Of a DNA stretch of 43,334 nucleotides, positions 14,839 through 24,511 are shown in pieces. Under the pieces are notes generated by a model, which saw only the letters and a program-made list of their open reading frames with translations, was not told the DNA's origin and did not search any database. The first letter of the stretch is position 1. The number at the start of each line of letters is the position of its first letter. Location: assembly GCA_905202125.1 (NCBI GenBank), contig CAJKQX010000010.1, forward strand, positions 1 through 43,334, in the 5' to 3' direction. A program made the translations under genes and the position numbers. This DNA is from an uncultured Prevotella sp. Lineage in GTDB: Bacteria; Bacteroidota; Bacteroidia; Bacteroidales; Bacteroidaceae.

Positions 14839-16479
14839 TTATTCCTGCTCAAGAGTGAGTGTCTTTGTAGGCAGGTCGCATACACTTGCCGGTCCCCAAT
14901 ACTGTATCGGACCCGGATAAATGTAGCATGTCTCCTTAGCCCACTGGTCACGCTGAGCGGCGAAAGCCTTGAACGGTTTGCCTTCAAGCTCAACAAGAGC
15001 CTTGCGGATAACGGGTTTCATCTCGCCGTTACGTTTTTCCATGTTCATCATCATAGTAATTGGCACACCACCGGCTTTCCATTCATCAGTTGTTGCTGTG
15101 GTGTTTTTGACAATCGCCATATAGCCTGTCTTGCCATTAGCTATCAATTGGGCAGCGCTTGCTCCGAGTGCGTAGCAGTAATCTGCATCGAAATTGGAAG
15201 GAGCAGCACAGCGTCCCTCGTATCCGAAGAAATGATGGAGAGCAGAGAATTTGCCGTTGTATTTACCCTCTTTGGCCCATTGTGCGAGTTTGGCACCTAC
15301 CATCTCGGATATGAGTTTCTCTGTTTCAATAAGTGAAACCTGTACGTTTCCGTGAGGATCGCGGTCGAGAGACAACTGACGGGCAACGCCTTCGGGCAGA
15401 GTCTCAAATGTCTCTTTGTTGGCAGCACTGAGGTGAGCGAGGATATACTCACGCTGTGCGTCTTTGTCCAAATCCTTATAATCATTGCCATGGACTGCAA
15501 GAAGATCGTTCAATTCCTGAATAAGACGTCCAATGGCAGGGATAAACTCGATAAGACCTTCGGGAATGAGAACAACACCGAAATTATTGCCTTGAGCAGC
15601 ACGATAAGCAACCGTAGAGGCGATCTGCTCAATGATATCATTCAAAGTCTGGTCTTTAGCCTCAATCTCTTCGGAGATAAGACAGATATTGGGCTGTGTC
15701 TGCAGGGCACATTCGAGAGCGATGTGAGAAGCAGAACGGCCCATCAACTTAATGAAATGCCAATATTTGCGAGCAGAGTTGCAGTCTCTTTCGATGTTAC
15801 CGATAACCTCGCTGTATGTCTTTGTGGCTGTATCAAATCCGAATGATGTTTCAATCTGGTCGTTCTTGAGGTCACCATCGATTGTCTTCGGACATCCGAT
15901 AACCTGTACGCCATACTTTTTAGCGGCATAATATTCCGCAAGCACACATGCGTTGGTATTTGAATCATCACCACCGATGATAACGATAGCTTTGATATCG
16001 AGTTGGCGGATAATTTCGAGACCTTTTTCAAACTGATCCACTTTCTCAAGTTTTGTACGACCGCTACCGATCAAATCGAAACCGCCTGTATTGCGATAGT
16101 CGGCAAGAAGTTCTTCTGTAATTTCGATGTAATTATGATCTACAAGTCCGCTGGGACCCATGAGGAAACCATAAAGACGGTTGTTGGGATTCAGTTTCTT
16201 GATTTCGTCGAAGAGTCCGGAGATAACGTTGTGACCGCCTGGGGCCTGTCCGCCGCTGAGGATTACGCCCACGTTCATTTCCTTCTGTGTGGCCATTTCA
16301 GCCGGAGTAAATTCAACGAGAGGCATGCCATAGGTGTTGGGGAAAAGTTCTTTAATCTCTTCCTGATTGTCAACACTCTGTGTAGGAGCACCTTCTACAA
16401 CCTTAACGGCTCCCTGAAGAGCTTTTGGTAATTTTGGTTTGTATGCAGATCTCTCTATCTGCAATGCACTTTTTTCCAT
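14839..16479 (-). CDS. pfp: Diphosphate-fructose-6-phosphate 1-phosphotransferase
   Basis: The 546-residue enzyme is a long-type PPi-dependent phosphofructokinase, reversibly converting fructose 6-phosphate and pyrophosphate to fructose 1,6-bisphosphate and phosphate. It shows ILSGGQAPGGHN (73-84), the GGDDSNT loop (169-175) with the second Asp that marks PPi rather than ATP specificity, PKTIDGDL (197-204) with the PPi-type Lys, and MGRSASHIALECALQ. The length fits the plant/spirochaete/Bacteroidota PFP group. It is the first gene of a minus-strand unit and has a -7-like TATTTTTG at 16529-16536. Confidence 0.95.
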   Translation of the reverse strand: MEKSALQIERSAYKPKLPKALQGAVKVVEGAPTQSVDNQEEIKELFPNTYGMPLVEFTPAEMATQKEMNVGVILSGGQAPGGHNVISGLFDEIKKLNPNNRLYGFLMGPSGLVDHNYIEITEELLADYRNTGGFDLIGSGRTKLEKVDQFEKGLEIIRQLDIKAIVIIGGDDSNTNACVLAEYYAAKKYGVQVIGCPKTIDGDLKNDQIETSFGFDTATKTYSEVIGNIERDCNSARKYWHFIKLMGRSASHIALECALQTQPNICLISEEIEAKDQTLNDIIEQIASTVAYRAAQGNNFGVVLIPEGLIEFIPAIGRLIQELNDLLAVHGNDYKDLDKDAQREYILAHLSAANKETFETLPEGVARQLSLDRDPHGNVQVSLIETEKLISEMVGAKLAQWAKEGKYNGKFSALHHFFGYEGRCAAPSNFDADYCYALGASAAQLIANGKTGYMAIVKNTTATTDEWKAGGVPITMMMNMEKRNGEMKPVIRKALVELEGKPFKAFAAQRDQWAKETCYIYPGPIQYWGPASVCDLPTKTLTLEQE

Positions 16480-16528
16480 AATGAATAAATAATTATTATT
16501 ATTTTAATAATGAAATTCTTGATATCTG

Positions 16529-16536
16529 CAAAAATA
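16529..16536 (-). promoter_or_regulatory. -7-like element upstream of pfp
   Basis: TATTTTTG on the minus strand, about 50 bp before the pfp start. No TTTG is present at the expected -33 distance, so only half of a promoter is seen. Confidence 0.4.
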
Positions 16537-16630
16537 CTCTTTTTTTACGACACCATGAAAGAAAAGAAGAAAGAAAACTTAAAAATCAAACATTTTTTAG
16601 AATATGAGGTCGTATTTGATAATTTTTTTA

Positions 16631-16638
16631 TATCTTTG
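16631..16638 (+). promoter_or_regulatory. -7-like element upstream of the 90-aa protein gene
   Basis: TATCTTTG, about 22 bp before the ATG at 16660. A TTTG at 16615-16618 is only 12 bp upstream, too close for the usual spacing, so the -33 box is uncertain. Confidence 0.45.
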
Positions 16639-16659
16639 GGAAATTAAATTTACATCATT

Positions 16660-16932
16660 ATGGCTAACAAAAGAGATTTAAAACATGCGATAAACGGTGT
16701 CTGCAACGACCTGTTTGCTGAATGTGTGGCAACGGTTCATTATGGCAACAAATCTAATTCAGAGAACATTGGCGCAATATTGATATCCATCGTCACAATC
16801 AATAATGAGTATATCCGGAGAGTGTCTCATCCGGAGCCGGGAATGAAAGCAAAAACATATTTTAAAGACCTGATTTCCAATTTCAACAAACAGGCATTGG
16901 AGATATTGGATCAAATAGGCAGTTTTAATTGA
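16660..16932 (+). CDS. Conserved 90-residue protein of unknown function
   Basis: A small soluble, mostly helical protein (MANKRDLKHAINGVCNDLFA start, RRVSHPEPGMKAKTYFKDLI near the middle) with no signal peptide, membrane segment or recognisable motif. I recall similar short proteins in other Bacteroidales beside acyltransferase genes, but cannot name a family. The frame begins with an ATG close behind a -7-like box and ends at 16932, 8 bp before the acyltransferase ATG, so the two genes are probably co-transcribed. Confidence 0.75.
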   Translation: MANKRDLKHAINGVCNDLFAECVATVHYGNKSNSENIGAILISIVTINNEYIRRVSHPEPGMKAKTYFKDLISNFNKQALEILDQIGSFN

Positions 16933-16940
16933 GAGAACTT

Positions 16941-17495
16941 ATGTTGAACAATTTATGCCGATGGCTTTTATATAAGCGTATGGGGTGGACTACGAATATC
17001 ACCGTGAACCACCCCGATAAATACATTATTTGTCTGGCACCCCATACGAGTAATTGGGATTTCATTATCGGACAATTGTTTGCTTGCGCAGAAAATCTTA
17101 GAATCAATTTTCTGATGAAGAAAGAATGGTTTTTCTGGCCATTGGGGATATTTCTCAGAAAATTGGGCGGTATCGCTGTTAATCGAAGTAAACATACGAG
17201 CATGACGGATTTTCTGGCAGACGAAGCAAAGAAAAACAAGACATTCGGCCTGTGTATCACACCGGAAGGCACACGATCACTTAATCCAGAATGGAAAAAA
17301 GGGTTTTACTTTATCGCTTTTAAGGCAGAGATACCGATTTTGCTGTATGGCGTAGACTATGAGAAACGACTCATACAGTGTACAAAATGTATTAAACCAT
17401 CCGGTAATATCGAAGAGGATATGAAGGAAATCAAATTGTATTTCAAAGATTTCAAAGGCAAAAGACCGGAACTGTTTACCATAGGAGAATTGTAA
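16941..17495 (+). CDS. PlsC-like 1-acyl-glycerol-3-phosphate acyltransferase family protein
   Basis: The 184-residue protein contains the acyltransferase HX4D catalytic motif as HTSNWD (His35, Asp40) and the substrate-binding PEGTR (108-112) preceded by GLCIT. The short length and tryptophan-rich segment MKKEWFFWPLG place it in a small subgroup of lysophospholipid acyltransferases common in Bacteroidota, probably acting at the inner membrane on lipid acyl chains. An upstream in-frame TTG at 16929 would add four residues and overlap the previous stop; the ATG at 16941 is chosen. Its stop abuts the next gene directly, indicating one operon. Confidence 0.82.
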   Translation: MLNNLCRWLLYKRMGWTTNITVNHPDKYIICLAPHTSNWDFIIGQLFACAENLRINFLMKKEWFFWPLGIFLRKLGGIAVNRSKHTSMTDFLADEAKKNKTFGLCITPEGTRSLNPEWKKGFYFIAFKAEIPILLYGVDYEKRLIQCTKCIKPSGNIEEDMKEIKLYFKDFKGKRPELFTIGEL

Positions 17496-20402
17496 ATGAG
17501 GAAACTACTACATTTTTTTATTTATGCTTCTCTCGCTTTGATCTCGTTGTCCTGGACCGAAGCCGGGAACGAACACACACACAATAAAATCATTAAAAAT
17601 ATTCTGGATAACTATTTCTTAAGTTATAAAGCGAAAAATCCTGAATTACAAGGACATATCAATGTGCTCAAGTTTGATTCAGACAACACGAATAAAGTCT
17701 TCACCATATACGTGAATTCTACTTTTTCGATGCAAGAATTCAGAAATTCCGATGTAAAAAAAATATATAGGAAGATTGCACACTTGCTACCCAAACCATA
17801 TAATAAGTACCGCATCAAAATTATTACAAACGGATGCACCATCGAGGAACTAATTCCTGATTTCAAATACAAGGAAGCTGAGGTGCCTGATATGTGGGAA
17901 GGCATAGAATATACGGGTAATCCCTGGGTTTGCAATGTGTCGCGTCCCAACGCGATAACTCACGGTCTATACAACAAACATATATCTTTGTGGGCAAGCC
18001 ACGGCATGTTCTACGACCAAAAGAAAGCGCAATGGAGATGGCAACGCCCTAATCTATTCGGCACAACGGAAGACCTTTTCACTCAAACGATAATTGTACC
18101 TTATCTCATTCCTATGCTTGAGAACGCAGGGGCAAACGTGTTTACTCCACGCGAAAGAGACTATCAGACAGAAGAAATCATCATTGACAATGATAATCAA
18201 AAACAACCGTTTTATACGGAATTTAACGAAAGCCATAAGTGGATGACGTGTCCCGGCAAAGGATTTGCATATCATAGCGGAACATACAGTAATGGCGAAA
18301 ATCCGTTTAATGCGGGTACAGCCCGAATGGCAAAAACGACATCTAAAAAGAAGAGTGTTTCGGCCGTAGCCTATCAGCCCACCTTTCCGACATCCGCCGC
18401 TTATGCCGTTTATGTGAGCTACCCGTCAACATCCGGTAACATATCAGACGCGGAATACATCGTCTATCATAAGGGACAAGAAACCACTTTTAAGGTAAAC
18501 CAGACTATGGGCAATGACACTTGGGTTTATCTTGGAACCTTTGAATTTGACAAAGGATGTAATATGTACAACAGAGTGGTCATAACCAATCATTCTTCAG
18601 AGAAAGGTTTTGTAACGACAGATGCCGTACGATTTGGTGGAGGCATGGGAAATATCCAACGCGGAGGCATTACGAGTACAATGCCAAGATGTCTTGAGGG
18701 TGCCCGTTATTCAGCGCAGTGGTACGGAGCGCCATCCACCGTTTACAACGGAAAGAATGGAACGGATGATTATTCGGACGATATCAATGTGCGATCGTTG
18801 ATGACAAACTGGTTGGGCGGTGGTTCAATATTCATGCCATCATTGCAAGGCAAAAACGTACCGATAGAATTAAGCCTCGCCATTCACAGCGATGCCGGAT
18901 ATTCATCATATAGTGATTCAATAATCGGCTCATTGTCAATATGTACCACAAAATTTAATGATGGAAAACTTAATTGTGGGATATCAAGACTTATGTCCAA
19001 AGATTTTGCACTCTCTCTTCAATCAAACATCGGCAGGGACCTACGCTCAACATACAAGAGATGGACATGCCGTGGACTATATGACAAGAATTATTCCGAG
19101 ACACGACTGCCGGAAGTGCCGTCTGCAATAATCGAGACTTTATCCCATCAGAATTACGGAGACTTACGATTGGGACACGACCCTAATTTCAAATTCACAA
19201 TGGCACGTGCCATATATAAAACCATACTGCGTTTTGTAAACAATCAACACGGACGACCATATATTGTTCAGCCGTTAGCACCAAACAATTTTAAGACGGA
19301 AATAATAGAAGGTAAGAAAATACGATTGTCGTGGACACCTGTTAATGACGACTTGGAACCGACCGCAACTCCGACATCATACAAAATATATACATCAACA
19401 GCACAAACAGGATTTGACAATGGCAAGATTGTAAACACCACATCGTATACTTTTGATGCAGAACCAAACGTCTTGTATAATTTCCGCGTGACAGCCGTAA
19501 ACAGGGGCGGCGAAAGTTTTCCAACTGAAATACTGTCAGCCTATTTGTCACCCGGTTCAAATAAGTCCATAGTCATAATAAACGGATTCAACAGGTTGTC
19601 CGCACCAGAAAACATTGACAACAGCACTATGCAAGGATTCGATTTGGCCGCAGATCCTGGCGTTGCTTACGGATTGACGACGGGATGGAACGGACAACAA
19701 CAAATATTCAGCAAAGACAAAATAGGTATTGAGGGACCAAATGGATTAGGTTATGGAGGTGACGAAATGGCAGGTCGTTTCTTTATGGGAAATGATTTCA
19801 ACCAAGTGAAAACACATGCCGAAGCAATAGCTGAAACTAAAAGATACAACATAGCAAGCTGCTCGAAAGATGCAATGGAGAGCGAAATGATCGATTTGTC
19901 ACAATATGATTGCATCGATTTGATATTCGGACTACAAAAAAACGATGGACACGCACTAAAATATTACAAGACATTCACCACAACTATACAAAAGAAATTG
20001 ACCGAATATGTTGCTAAAAACGGGCGGATCCTCGTAAGTGGCGCATACATAGGAATGGACATGCAAAGCGAAACAGAACGAAATTTCTTGTCTAAAATAT
20101 TAAAGTTCAATTATTTGAACAGTGATTTATCAACTAATGAAACCATAAACGGCCTGGGCATGAATGTAGACATTCACAGAATGGGAAACAAACAACATTA
20201 CGCTGCCAAGTCGGTTGATATTCTACAATCTTGTGATTCGGCATTCTGCGCAATGCAATATCAAGACGGACAATCGGCAGCCGTAGCATACAGCGGTTCC
20301 GATTATCGATCTTTCTCAGCGGGCTTCCCAATCGAATGCATCAAAGACCGCAAACAAAGATCACTTGTAATAAACGGAATATTGGATTTTTTAATGAAAT
20401 AA
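17496..20402 (+). CDS. Secreted N-acetylmuramoyl-L-alanine amidase-like protein with inserted golvesin domain
   Basis: The 968-residue protein has a signal peptide (about 1-23). An Amidase_3-like catalytic core is split: LWASHG (His169) and a Glu in GTTEDLF (Glu192) could be the first zinc ligands, followed by LENAGANVFTPRERD; AIHSDAG (His464) and VPSAIIETLSHQNYGD (Glu547) supply the third ligand and catalytic Glu. Between them, about 280-385 forms a golvesin/xanthan-lyase-like beta domain (YAVYVSYP, VTTDAVRFGGG). A fibronectin type III domain (about 598-690) follows, then a C-terminal domain (695-968) with an alpha/beta pattern (KSIVIINGFNR, NGRILVSGAYIGMD). Such proteins are often labelled xanthan lyase; peptidoglycan amidase fits the motifs better. 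It follows the acyltransferase with no gap. Confidence 0.75.
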   Translation: MRKLLHFFIYASLALISLSWTEAGNEHTHNKIIKNILDNYFLSYKAKNPELQGHINVLKFDSDNTNKVFTIYVNSTFSMQEFRNSDVKKIYRKIAHLLPKPYNKYRIKIITNGCTIEELIPDFKYKEAEVPDMWEGIEYTGNPWVCNVSRPNAITHGLYNKHISLWASHGMFYDQKKAQWRWQRPNLFGTTEDLFTQTIIVPYLIPMLENAGANVFTPRERDYQTEEIIIDNDNQKQPFYTEFNESHKWMTCPGKGFAYHSGTYSNGENPFNAGTARMAKTTSKKKSVSAVAYQPTFPTSAAYAVYVSYPSTSGNISDAEYIVYHKGQETTFKVNQTMGNDTWVYLGTFEFDKGCNMYNRVVITNHSSEKGFVTTDAVRFGGGMGNIQRGGITSTMPRCLEGARYSAQWYGAPSTVYNGKNGTDDYSDDINVRSLMTNWLGGGSIFMPSLQGKNVPIELSLAIHSDAGYSSYSDSIIGSLSICTTKFNDGKLNCGISRLMSKDFALSLQSNIGRDLRSTYKRWTCRGLYDKNYSETRLPEVPSAIIETLSHQNYGDLRLGHDPNFKFTMARAIYKTILRFVNNQHGRPYIVQPLAPNNFKTEIIEGKKIRLSWTPVNDDLEPTATPTSYKIYTSTAQTGFDNGKIVNTTSYTFDAEPNVLYNFRVTAVNRGGESFPTEILSAYLSPGSNKSIVIINGFNRLSAPENIDNSTMQGFDLAADPGVAYGLTTGWNGQQQIFSKDKIGIEGPNGLGYGGDEMAGRFFMGNDFNQVKTHAEAIAETKRYNIASCSKDAMESEMIDLSQYDCIDLIFGLQKNDGHALKYYKTFTTTIQKKLTEYVAKNGRILVSGAYIGMDMQSETERNFLSKILKFNYLNSDLSTNETINGLGMNVDIHRMGNKQHYAAKSVDILQSCDSAFCAMQYQDGQSAAVAYSGSDYRSFSAGFPIECIKDRKQRSLVINGILDFLMK

Positions 20403-20421
20403 CAATCAAAAGTATTAAATT

Positions 20422-20727
20422 ATGTACAAAATTCAAGCAAACGCTTCAGGAACAAGAAGCATCGAAGTGAAAGAAGAACATCTTGAGACAATAAAGAAAT
20501 ATACATTGTTGGACACACTCATCGACAGCAATGGTATTGTGGACGAACAGGTCTTGGATAAATTGAGACTCAACCTCCGTTCAATCCTTGAGTCGGATTC
20601 TGGCAATGATAAGATGTTACTTGACCTTTGTCTTGATCTTATATATCACAAAGACATGAAGGCATTCGGACTGCGTAATCTCATCTCGCTTTATATTGAA
20701 TGGTGCGAGAATAACAACGAGAATTGA
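20422..20727 (+). CDS. Conserved 101-residue hypothetical protein
   Basis: A small acidic, helical protein without signal peptide or membrane segment (starts MYKIQANASGTRSIEVKEEH, ends YIEWCENNNEN). No family is recognised. It starts 19 bp after the amidase gene and ends 28 bp before the radical SAM gene on the same strand, which together with coding-like composition supports it being real. Its context does not define a role. Confidence 0.7.
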   Translation: MYKIQANASGTRSIEVKEEHLETIKKYTLLDTLIDSNGIVDEQVLDKLRLNLRSILESDSGNDKMLLDLCLDLIYHKDMKAFGLRNLISLYIEWCENNNEN

Positions 20728-20755
20728 ATACTATTCCCCATCCATCAACTGTAAA

Positions 20756-22666
20756 ATGAAAGAATATCAACTTACAGACTGGCTACCAACAACGAAGAAA
20801 GAAGTTGAACTGCGAAAATGGGATAAACTGGATATCATCCTCTTTTCCGCAGATGCATACGTCGACCATCCCTCTTTTGGTTCTGCTGTTATCGGTCGTA
20901 CACTTGAGGCTGCGGGTTATCGCGTTGCCATTGTCCCTCAGCCCGATTGGCATGGAGATTTCAGGGATTTCAAGAAATTGGGACGTCCGAGACTATTCTT
21001 CGGCATAGCTCCGGGATGTATGGACTCAATGGTCAACAAGTACACAGCCAACCGCAGACTGAGATCTGAAGACGCATACAGTCCGGACGGCCGCCATGAC
21101 TGTCGGCCTGAATACCCGACAATAGTTTACACAAAAATACTAAAGAAACTATATCCGGATGTTCCGGTAGTACTCGGAGGAATAGAAGCCTCCATGAGGC
21201 GTCTCACCCACTACGATTATTGGCAAGACAAACTCATACCTTGTATTCTTTTCGACTCGGGAGCGGACATGATAATATACGGTATGGGCGAAAAGCCGAT
21301 ACTGCAATTGGCCGAACGATTGAACGATGGCAAACGGATAAGTGATATTCATGATATTCCGCAAACTGTGTATCTTTGCAACAAACAACATTTGCCCGAC
21401 GGTTTCACCGCGTCAGACATCATCCTTCACAGTCACGAAGAATGTCTCAAAGATAAGAAAGCGCAATCCGAAAATTTCAGACATATAGAGGAAGAATCGA
21501 ACAAGATGTACGCTCAACGTCTGATACAGGCAAAAGGCAATATGCTCACTGTTGTCAATCCACCCTTTCCACCGATGACAACAGAAGAATTGGATGCTTC
21601 GTTCGATTTGCCATACACACGTCTACCCCATCCCAAATATAAAAACAAGAAGATCCCGGCATACGAGATGATCAAATTCTCAGTCAACATCCATCGTGGA
21701 TGCTTTGGCGGATGCGCATTCTGTACCATCAGTGCCCATCAAGGAAAATTCATTGTGTGCCGTAGCAAAGAGAGTATTCTCAAAGAGGTTAAACAAATTA
21801 CGGAAATGCCAGATTTCAAAGGATACATTTCGGATTTGGGCGGGCCATCGGCCAATATGTATGGAATGAAAGGACGCAACACTAAAGCATGCGAAAAGTG
21901 TAAGCGCCCATCGTGTGTACATCCCGAGATTTGTCCCAACTTGAATACCGACCACAGCAAATTGTTGGAAATATATCACGCCGTCGATGAGTTACCCGAG
22001 ATAAAGAAAAGTTTTATCGGTAGCGGTGTGAGATATGATCTGTTGCTACACGAAAGCAAAGACGAAAAAAGCAACTTGGCTGCCAAACAATACACCAAAG
22101 AACTTATATGCAAGCACGTGAGCGGCCGTCTGAAAGTGGCACCAGAGCATACAAGCGACAAAGTTCTTTATATGATGAGAAAACCATCGTTCCGCTTGTT
22201 CGAGAAATTCAAACAGATATTCGATAGGATAAATACAGAGAATCAGCTGCACCAACAAATCATACCATATTTCATAAGCAGTCATCCGGCTTGCGAAGAA
22301 GAGGATATGGCAGAATTGGCTGCAATAACCAAACGTCTTGATTTTCATCTCGAACAAATACAGGATTTCACTCCCACTCCAATGACTGTGAGCACCGAGA
22401 CATGGTACAGTGGCTACGACCCTTACACACTCCAACCTGTTTTCAGTGTAAAAACACCAAAGGAGAAACAGACACAACGTCAATTCTTCTTTTGGTACAA
22501 GCCTGAAGAACGGCATAGAATTGAGAACGAGCTACACCGGATTGGACGGCCTGATTTGATAAAAAAGCTTTATGGAGATACGCATTCATTCAATAAGGCA
22601 AAGAACACAAAGCAGACACAAAAAAACAAACAACAGAAATTCAACAAACAAAAAAGAAAATATTAA
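20756..22666 (+). CDS. YgiQ family radical SAM protein
   Basis: The 636-residue protein has the YgiQ architecture: an N-terminal domain (FSADAYVDHPSFGSAVIGR at 30-48, VLGGIEASMRRLTHYDYW), a radical SAM core with the cluster-binding CX3CX2C motif in GCFGGCAFC (Cys316, Cys320, Cys323), DLGGPSANMYG, a second Cys-rich patch (CEKCKRPSCVHPEICPN), and a basic Lys/Gln-rich C-terminal tail. The chemical reaction of YgiQ proteins is not established. The frame is open from 20696, but that overlaps the preceding gene; the ATG at 20756 begins MKEYQLTDWLPT, typical of the family. Confidence 0.93.
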   Translation: MKEYQLTDWLPTTKKEVELRKWDKLDIILFSADAYVDHPSFGSAVIGRTLEAAGYRVAIVPQPDWHGDFRDFKKLGRPRLFFGIAPGCMDSMVNKYTANRRLRSEDAYSPDGRHDCRPEYPTIVYTKILKKLYPDVPVVLGGIEASMRRLTHYDYWQDKLIPCILFDSGADMIIYGMGEKPILQLAERLNDGKRISDIHDIPQTVYLCNKQHLPDGFTASDIILHSHEECLKDKKAQSENFRHIEEESNKMYAQRLIQAKGNMLTVVNPPFPPMTTEELDASFDLPYTRLPHPKYKNKKIPAYEMIKFSVNIHRGCFGGCAFCTISAHQGKFIVCRSKESILKEVKQITEMPDFKGYISDLGGPSANMYGMKGRNTKACEKCKRPSCVHPEICPNLNTDHSKLLEIYHAVDELPEIKKSFIGSGVRYDLLLHESKDEKSNLAAKQYTKELICKHVSGRLKVAPEHTSDKVLYMMRKPSFRLFEKFKQIFDRINTENQLHQQIIPYFISSHPACEEEDMAELAAITKRLDFHLEQIQDFTPTPMTVSTETWYSGYDPYTLQPVFSVKTPKEKQTQRQFFFWYKPEERHRIENELHRIGRPDLIKKLYGDTHSFNKAKNTKQTQKNKQQKFNKQKRKY

Positions 22667-22739
22667 AACCAAATATTAACGAAAGTACAGCAAATATAAA
22701 ATAACAGACAGTATCATCAACTTAAACATCAATAAGAAC

Positions 22740-23513
22740 ATGTCATATTGGTTTGTATTTCGTAAACAGGAATTACTTCTTGAAAAAAAAGAAGACGGAT
22801 CATATACCATACCTTATCAAGATGTACCGCCGACAGAGATTAGCGATCATACATTGAACATTGCTCCGATGACAAACGGCGCCCAGGTAAAAGCATATAC
22901 GATAGGTGAAGACAGTACATTCGGGGAACGTTACGAAATGTGCGGTCTGCGACAATCATACTACAAATTATCCGAAGAATTGTATCTCAAAGCCGGACAA
23001 TGTCATGAATTGATATATTGGGACAAGAATACGCAATATTGCGGAGCTTGTGGAGCTCCGATGAAAATGCACACCAATATATCAAAGATATGTACAGGAT
23101 GCGGCATTGAGGTATGGCCCCATTTGTCCATAGCCATCATCGTGCTTATAAGTAAAGGCGACGAGCTATTGCTTGTGCACGCCCGGAATTTCAAAACAAA
23201 TTTTTACGGTCTGGTAGCCGGTTTTGTAGAAACAGGTGAGACATTGGAAGATGCTGTAAAACGAGAAGTTAGGGAAGAAACGAGCATTACAATTAAAAAC
23301 ATCAAATACCATTCATCCCAACCCTGGCCCTACCCTTGCGGACTCATGATAGGCTTTTACGCCGAATATGAGAAAGGGGAAATACATCTACAACAATCAG
23401 AGTTGAGTTCGGGAGGATGGTTCAATAAGAACAATCTGCCACAACTACCCGAGAAACTGAGTATCGCAAGACGATTGATAGACAATTGGATAGAAAAGGC
23501 TGATAAGACATAA
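22740..23513 (+). CDS. nudC: NAD(+) diphosphatase / mRNA de-NADding Nudix hydrolase
   Basis: The 257-residue protein hydrolyses NADH to NMNH and AMP and, in the family, removes NAD caps from RNA. A four-Cys zinc ribbon (Cys101, Cys104, Cys118, Cys121; YCGACG and CTGCG) precedes the Nudix box, which starts at Gly161 (GFVETGETLEDAVKREVREE), and the NudC-specific SQPWPYP (193-199) follows. All catalytic Glu residues are present and the length is standard. It begins 73 bp after the YgiQ gene without a visible promoter and is followed 12 bp later by the oxidoreductase gene. Confidence 0.94.
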   Translation: MSYWFVFRKQELLLEKKEDGSYTIPYQDVPPTEISDHTLNIAPMTNGAQVKAYTIGEDSTFGERYEMCGLRQSYYKLSEELYLKAGQCHELIYWDKNTQYCGACGAPMKMHTNISKICTGCGIEVWPHLSIAIIVLISKGDELLLVHARNFKTNFYGLVAGFVETGETLEDAVKREVREETSITIKNIKYHSSQPWPYPCGLMIGFYAEYEKGEIHLQQSELSSGGWFNKNNLPQLPEKLSIARRLIDNWIEKADKT

Positions 23514-23525
23514 ATTAAAAACGAA

Positions 23526-24509
23526 ATGAAAACAATAAAATGGGGATTTATCGGCTGTGGTGAGGTGACCGAAAAGAAATCTGGTCCGGCGTTCAACGAG
23601 ATTCCCGGCTCAACGGTTGTTGCCGTAATGAGTCGCAGTGCCGACAAGGCAGCATCCTACGCCAAGCGTCACAATATACCCAAGTGGTACACCGATCCGC
23701 TGAAACTGATTGAAGACCCCGATGTGAATGCCGTCTATATAGCCACGCCACCATCGAGCCACGCCACCTTTGCCATTATGGCAATGACGGCCGGCAAACC
23801 CGTGTATATAGAAAAGCCACTGGCGTCGAGCTATGACGACTGCGCTCGCATAAACAGGGTGAGCCAACAGACCGGCGTAAAATGCTTTGTGGCATATTAC
23901 AGACGATATCTGCCCTATTTTCTCAAAGTAAAACAAATCATTTCAAGCGGAACAATAGGCACAATTTCAAATGTACAGATACGTTTCTCCGTACCACCGC
24001 GCGAACTCGATTATCAGAGCTCAACCAACCGACCATGGCGATTGCAACCCGACATAGCTGGCGGAGGATATTTCTACGACCTTGCTCCACACCAGTTGGA
24101 TCTCCTTCAGGATATTTTCGGAGTCATCACACGTGCACACGGATATTGTGCCAATCGTGCTCATTTATATGAAGCTGAAGATAATATCAGTGCATGTTTC
24201 CTTTTTGAGAACGACATTCCCGGAAGCGGTTCATGGTGTTTCGTAGGTCATCAGAGTGCTAAAGAAGACAAGATTGACTTAATCGGGGATAATGGCACTT
24301 TATCATTTTCAGTTTACAATTACGATCCTATCAAACTGGTGACAAGCGCTGGCACCACCAGTATCGTGGTGCCCAACCCTCCACACGTGCAACTACCGGC
24401 AATAAAGGCTGTGGTCGAAGATTTGCAAGGCATCGGAGTGTGTCATTGCACAAGCATCAGTGCCACACCGGTGAATTGGGTTCTTGACCGCATACTTGGC
24501 AAATTGTAA
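23526..24509 (+). CDS. Gfo/Idh/MocA family oxidoreductase
   Basis: The 327-residue NAD(P)-dependent enzyme has an N-terminal Rossmann fold (KWGFIGCGEVTEKKSGPAF, 5-23), YIATPPSSHA (71-80), the family's EKPLA (96-100), and a C-terminal alpha/beta domain with GGGYFYDLAPHQLDLLQDIFG, whose His is the usual catalytic position. No signal peptide, so cytoplasmic. Substrates in this family are sugars, inositols or sugar nucleotides; this one cannot be assigned. It is packed between nudC and the DUF4421 gene (2-bp gap), indicating an operon. Confidence 0.9.
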   Translation: MKTIKWGFIGCGEVTEKKSGPAFNEIPGSTVVAVMSRSADKAASYAKRHNIPKWYTDPLKLIEDPDVNAVYIATPPSSHATFAIMAMTAGKPVYIEKPLASSYDDCARINRVSQQTGVKCFVAYYRRYLPYFLKVKQIISSGTIGTISNVQIRFSVPPRELDYQSSTNRPWRLQPDIAGGGYFYDLAPHQLDLLQDIFGVITRAHGYCANRAHLYEAEDNISACFLFENDIPGSGSWCFVGHQSAKEDKIDLIGDNGTLSFSVYNYDPIKLVTSAGTTSIVVPNPPHVQLPAIKAVVEDLQGIGVCHCTSISATPVNWVLDRILGKL

Positions 24510-24511
24510 AG

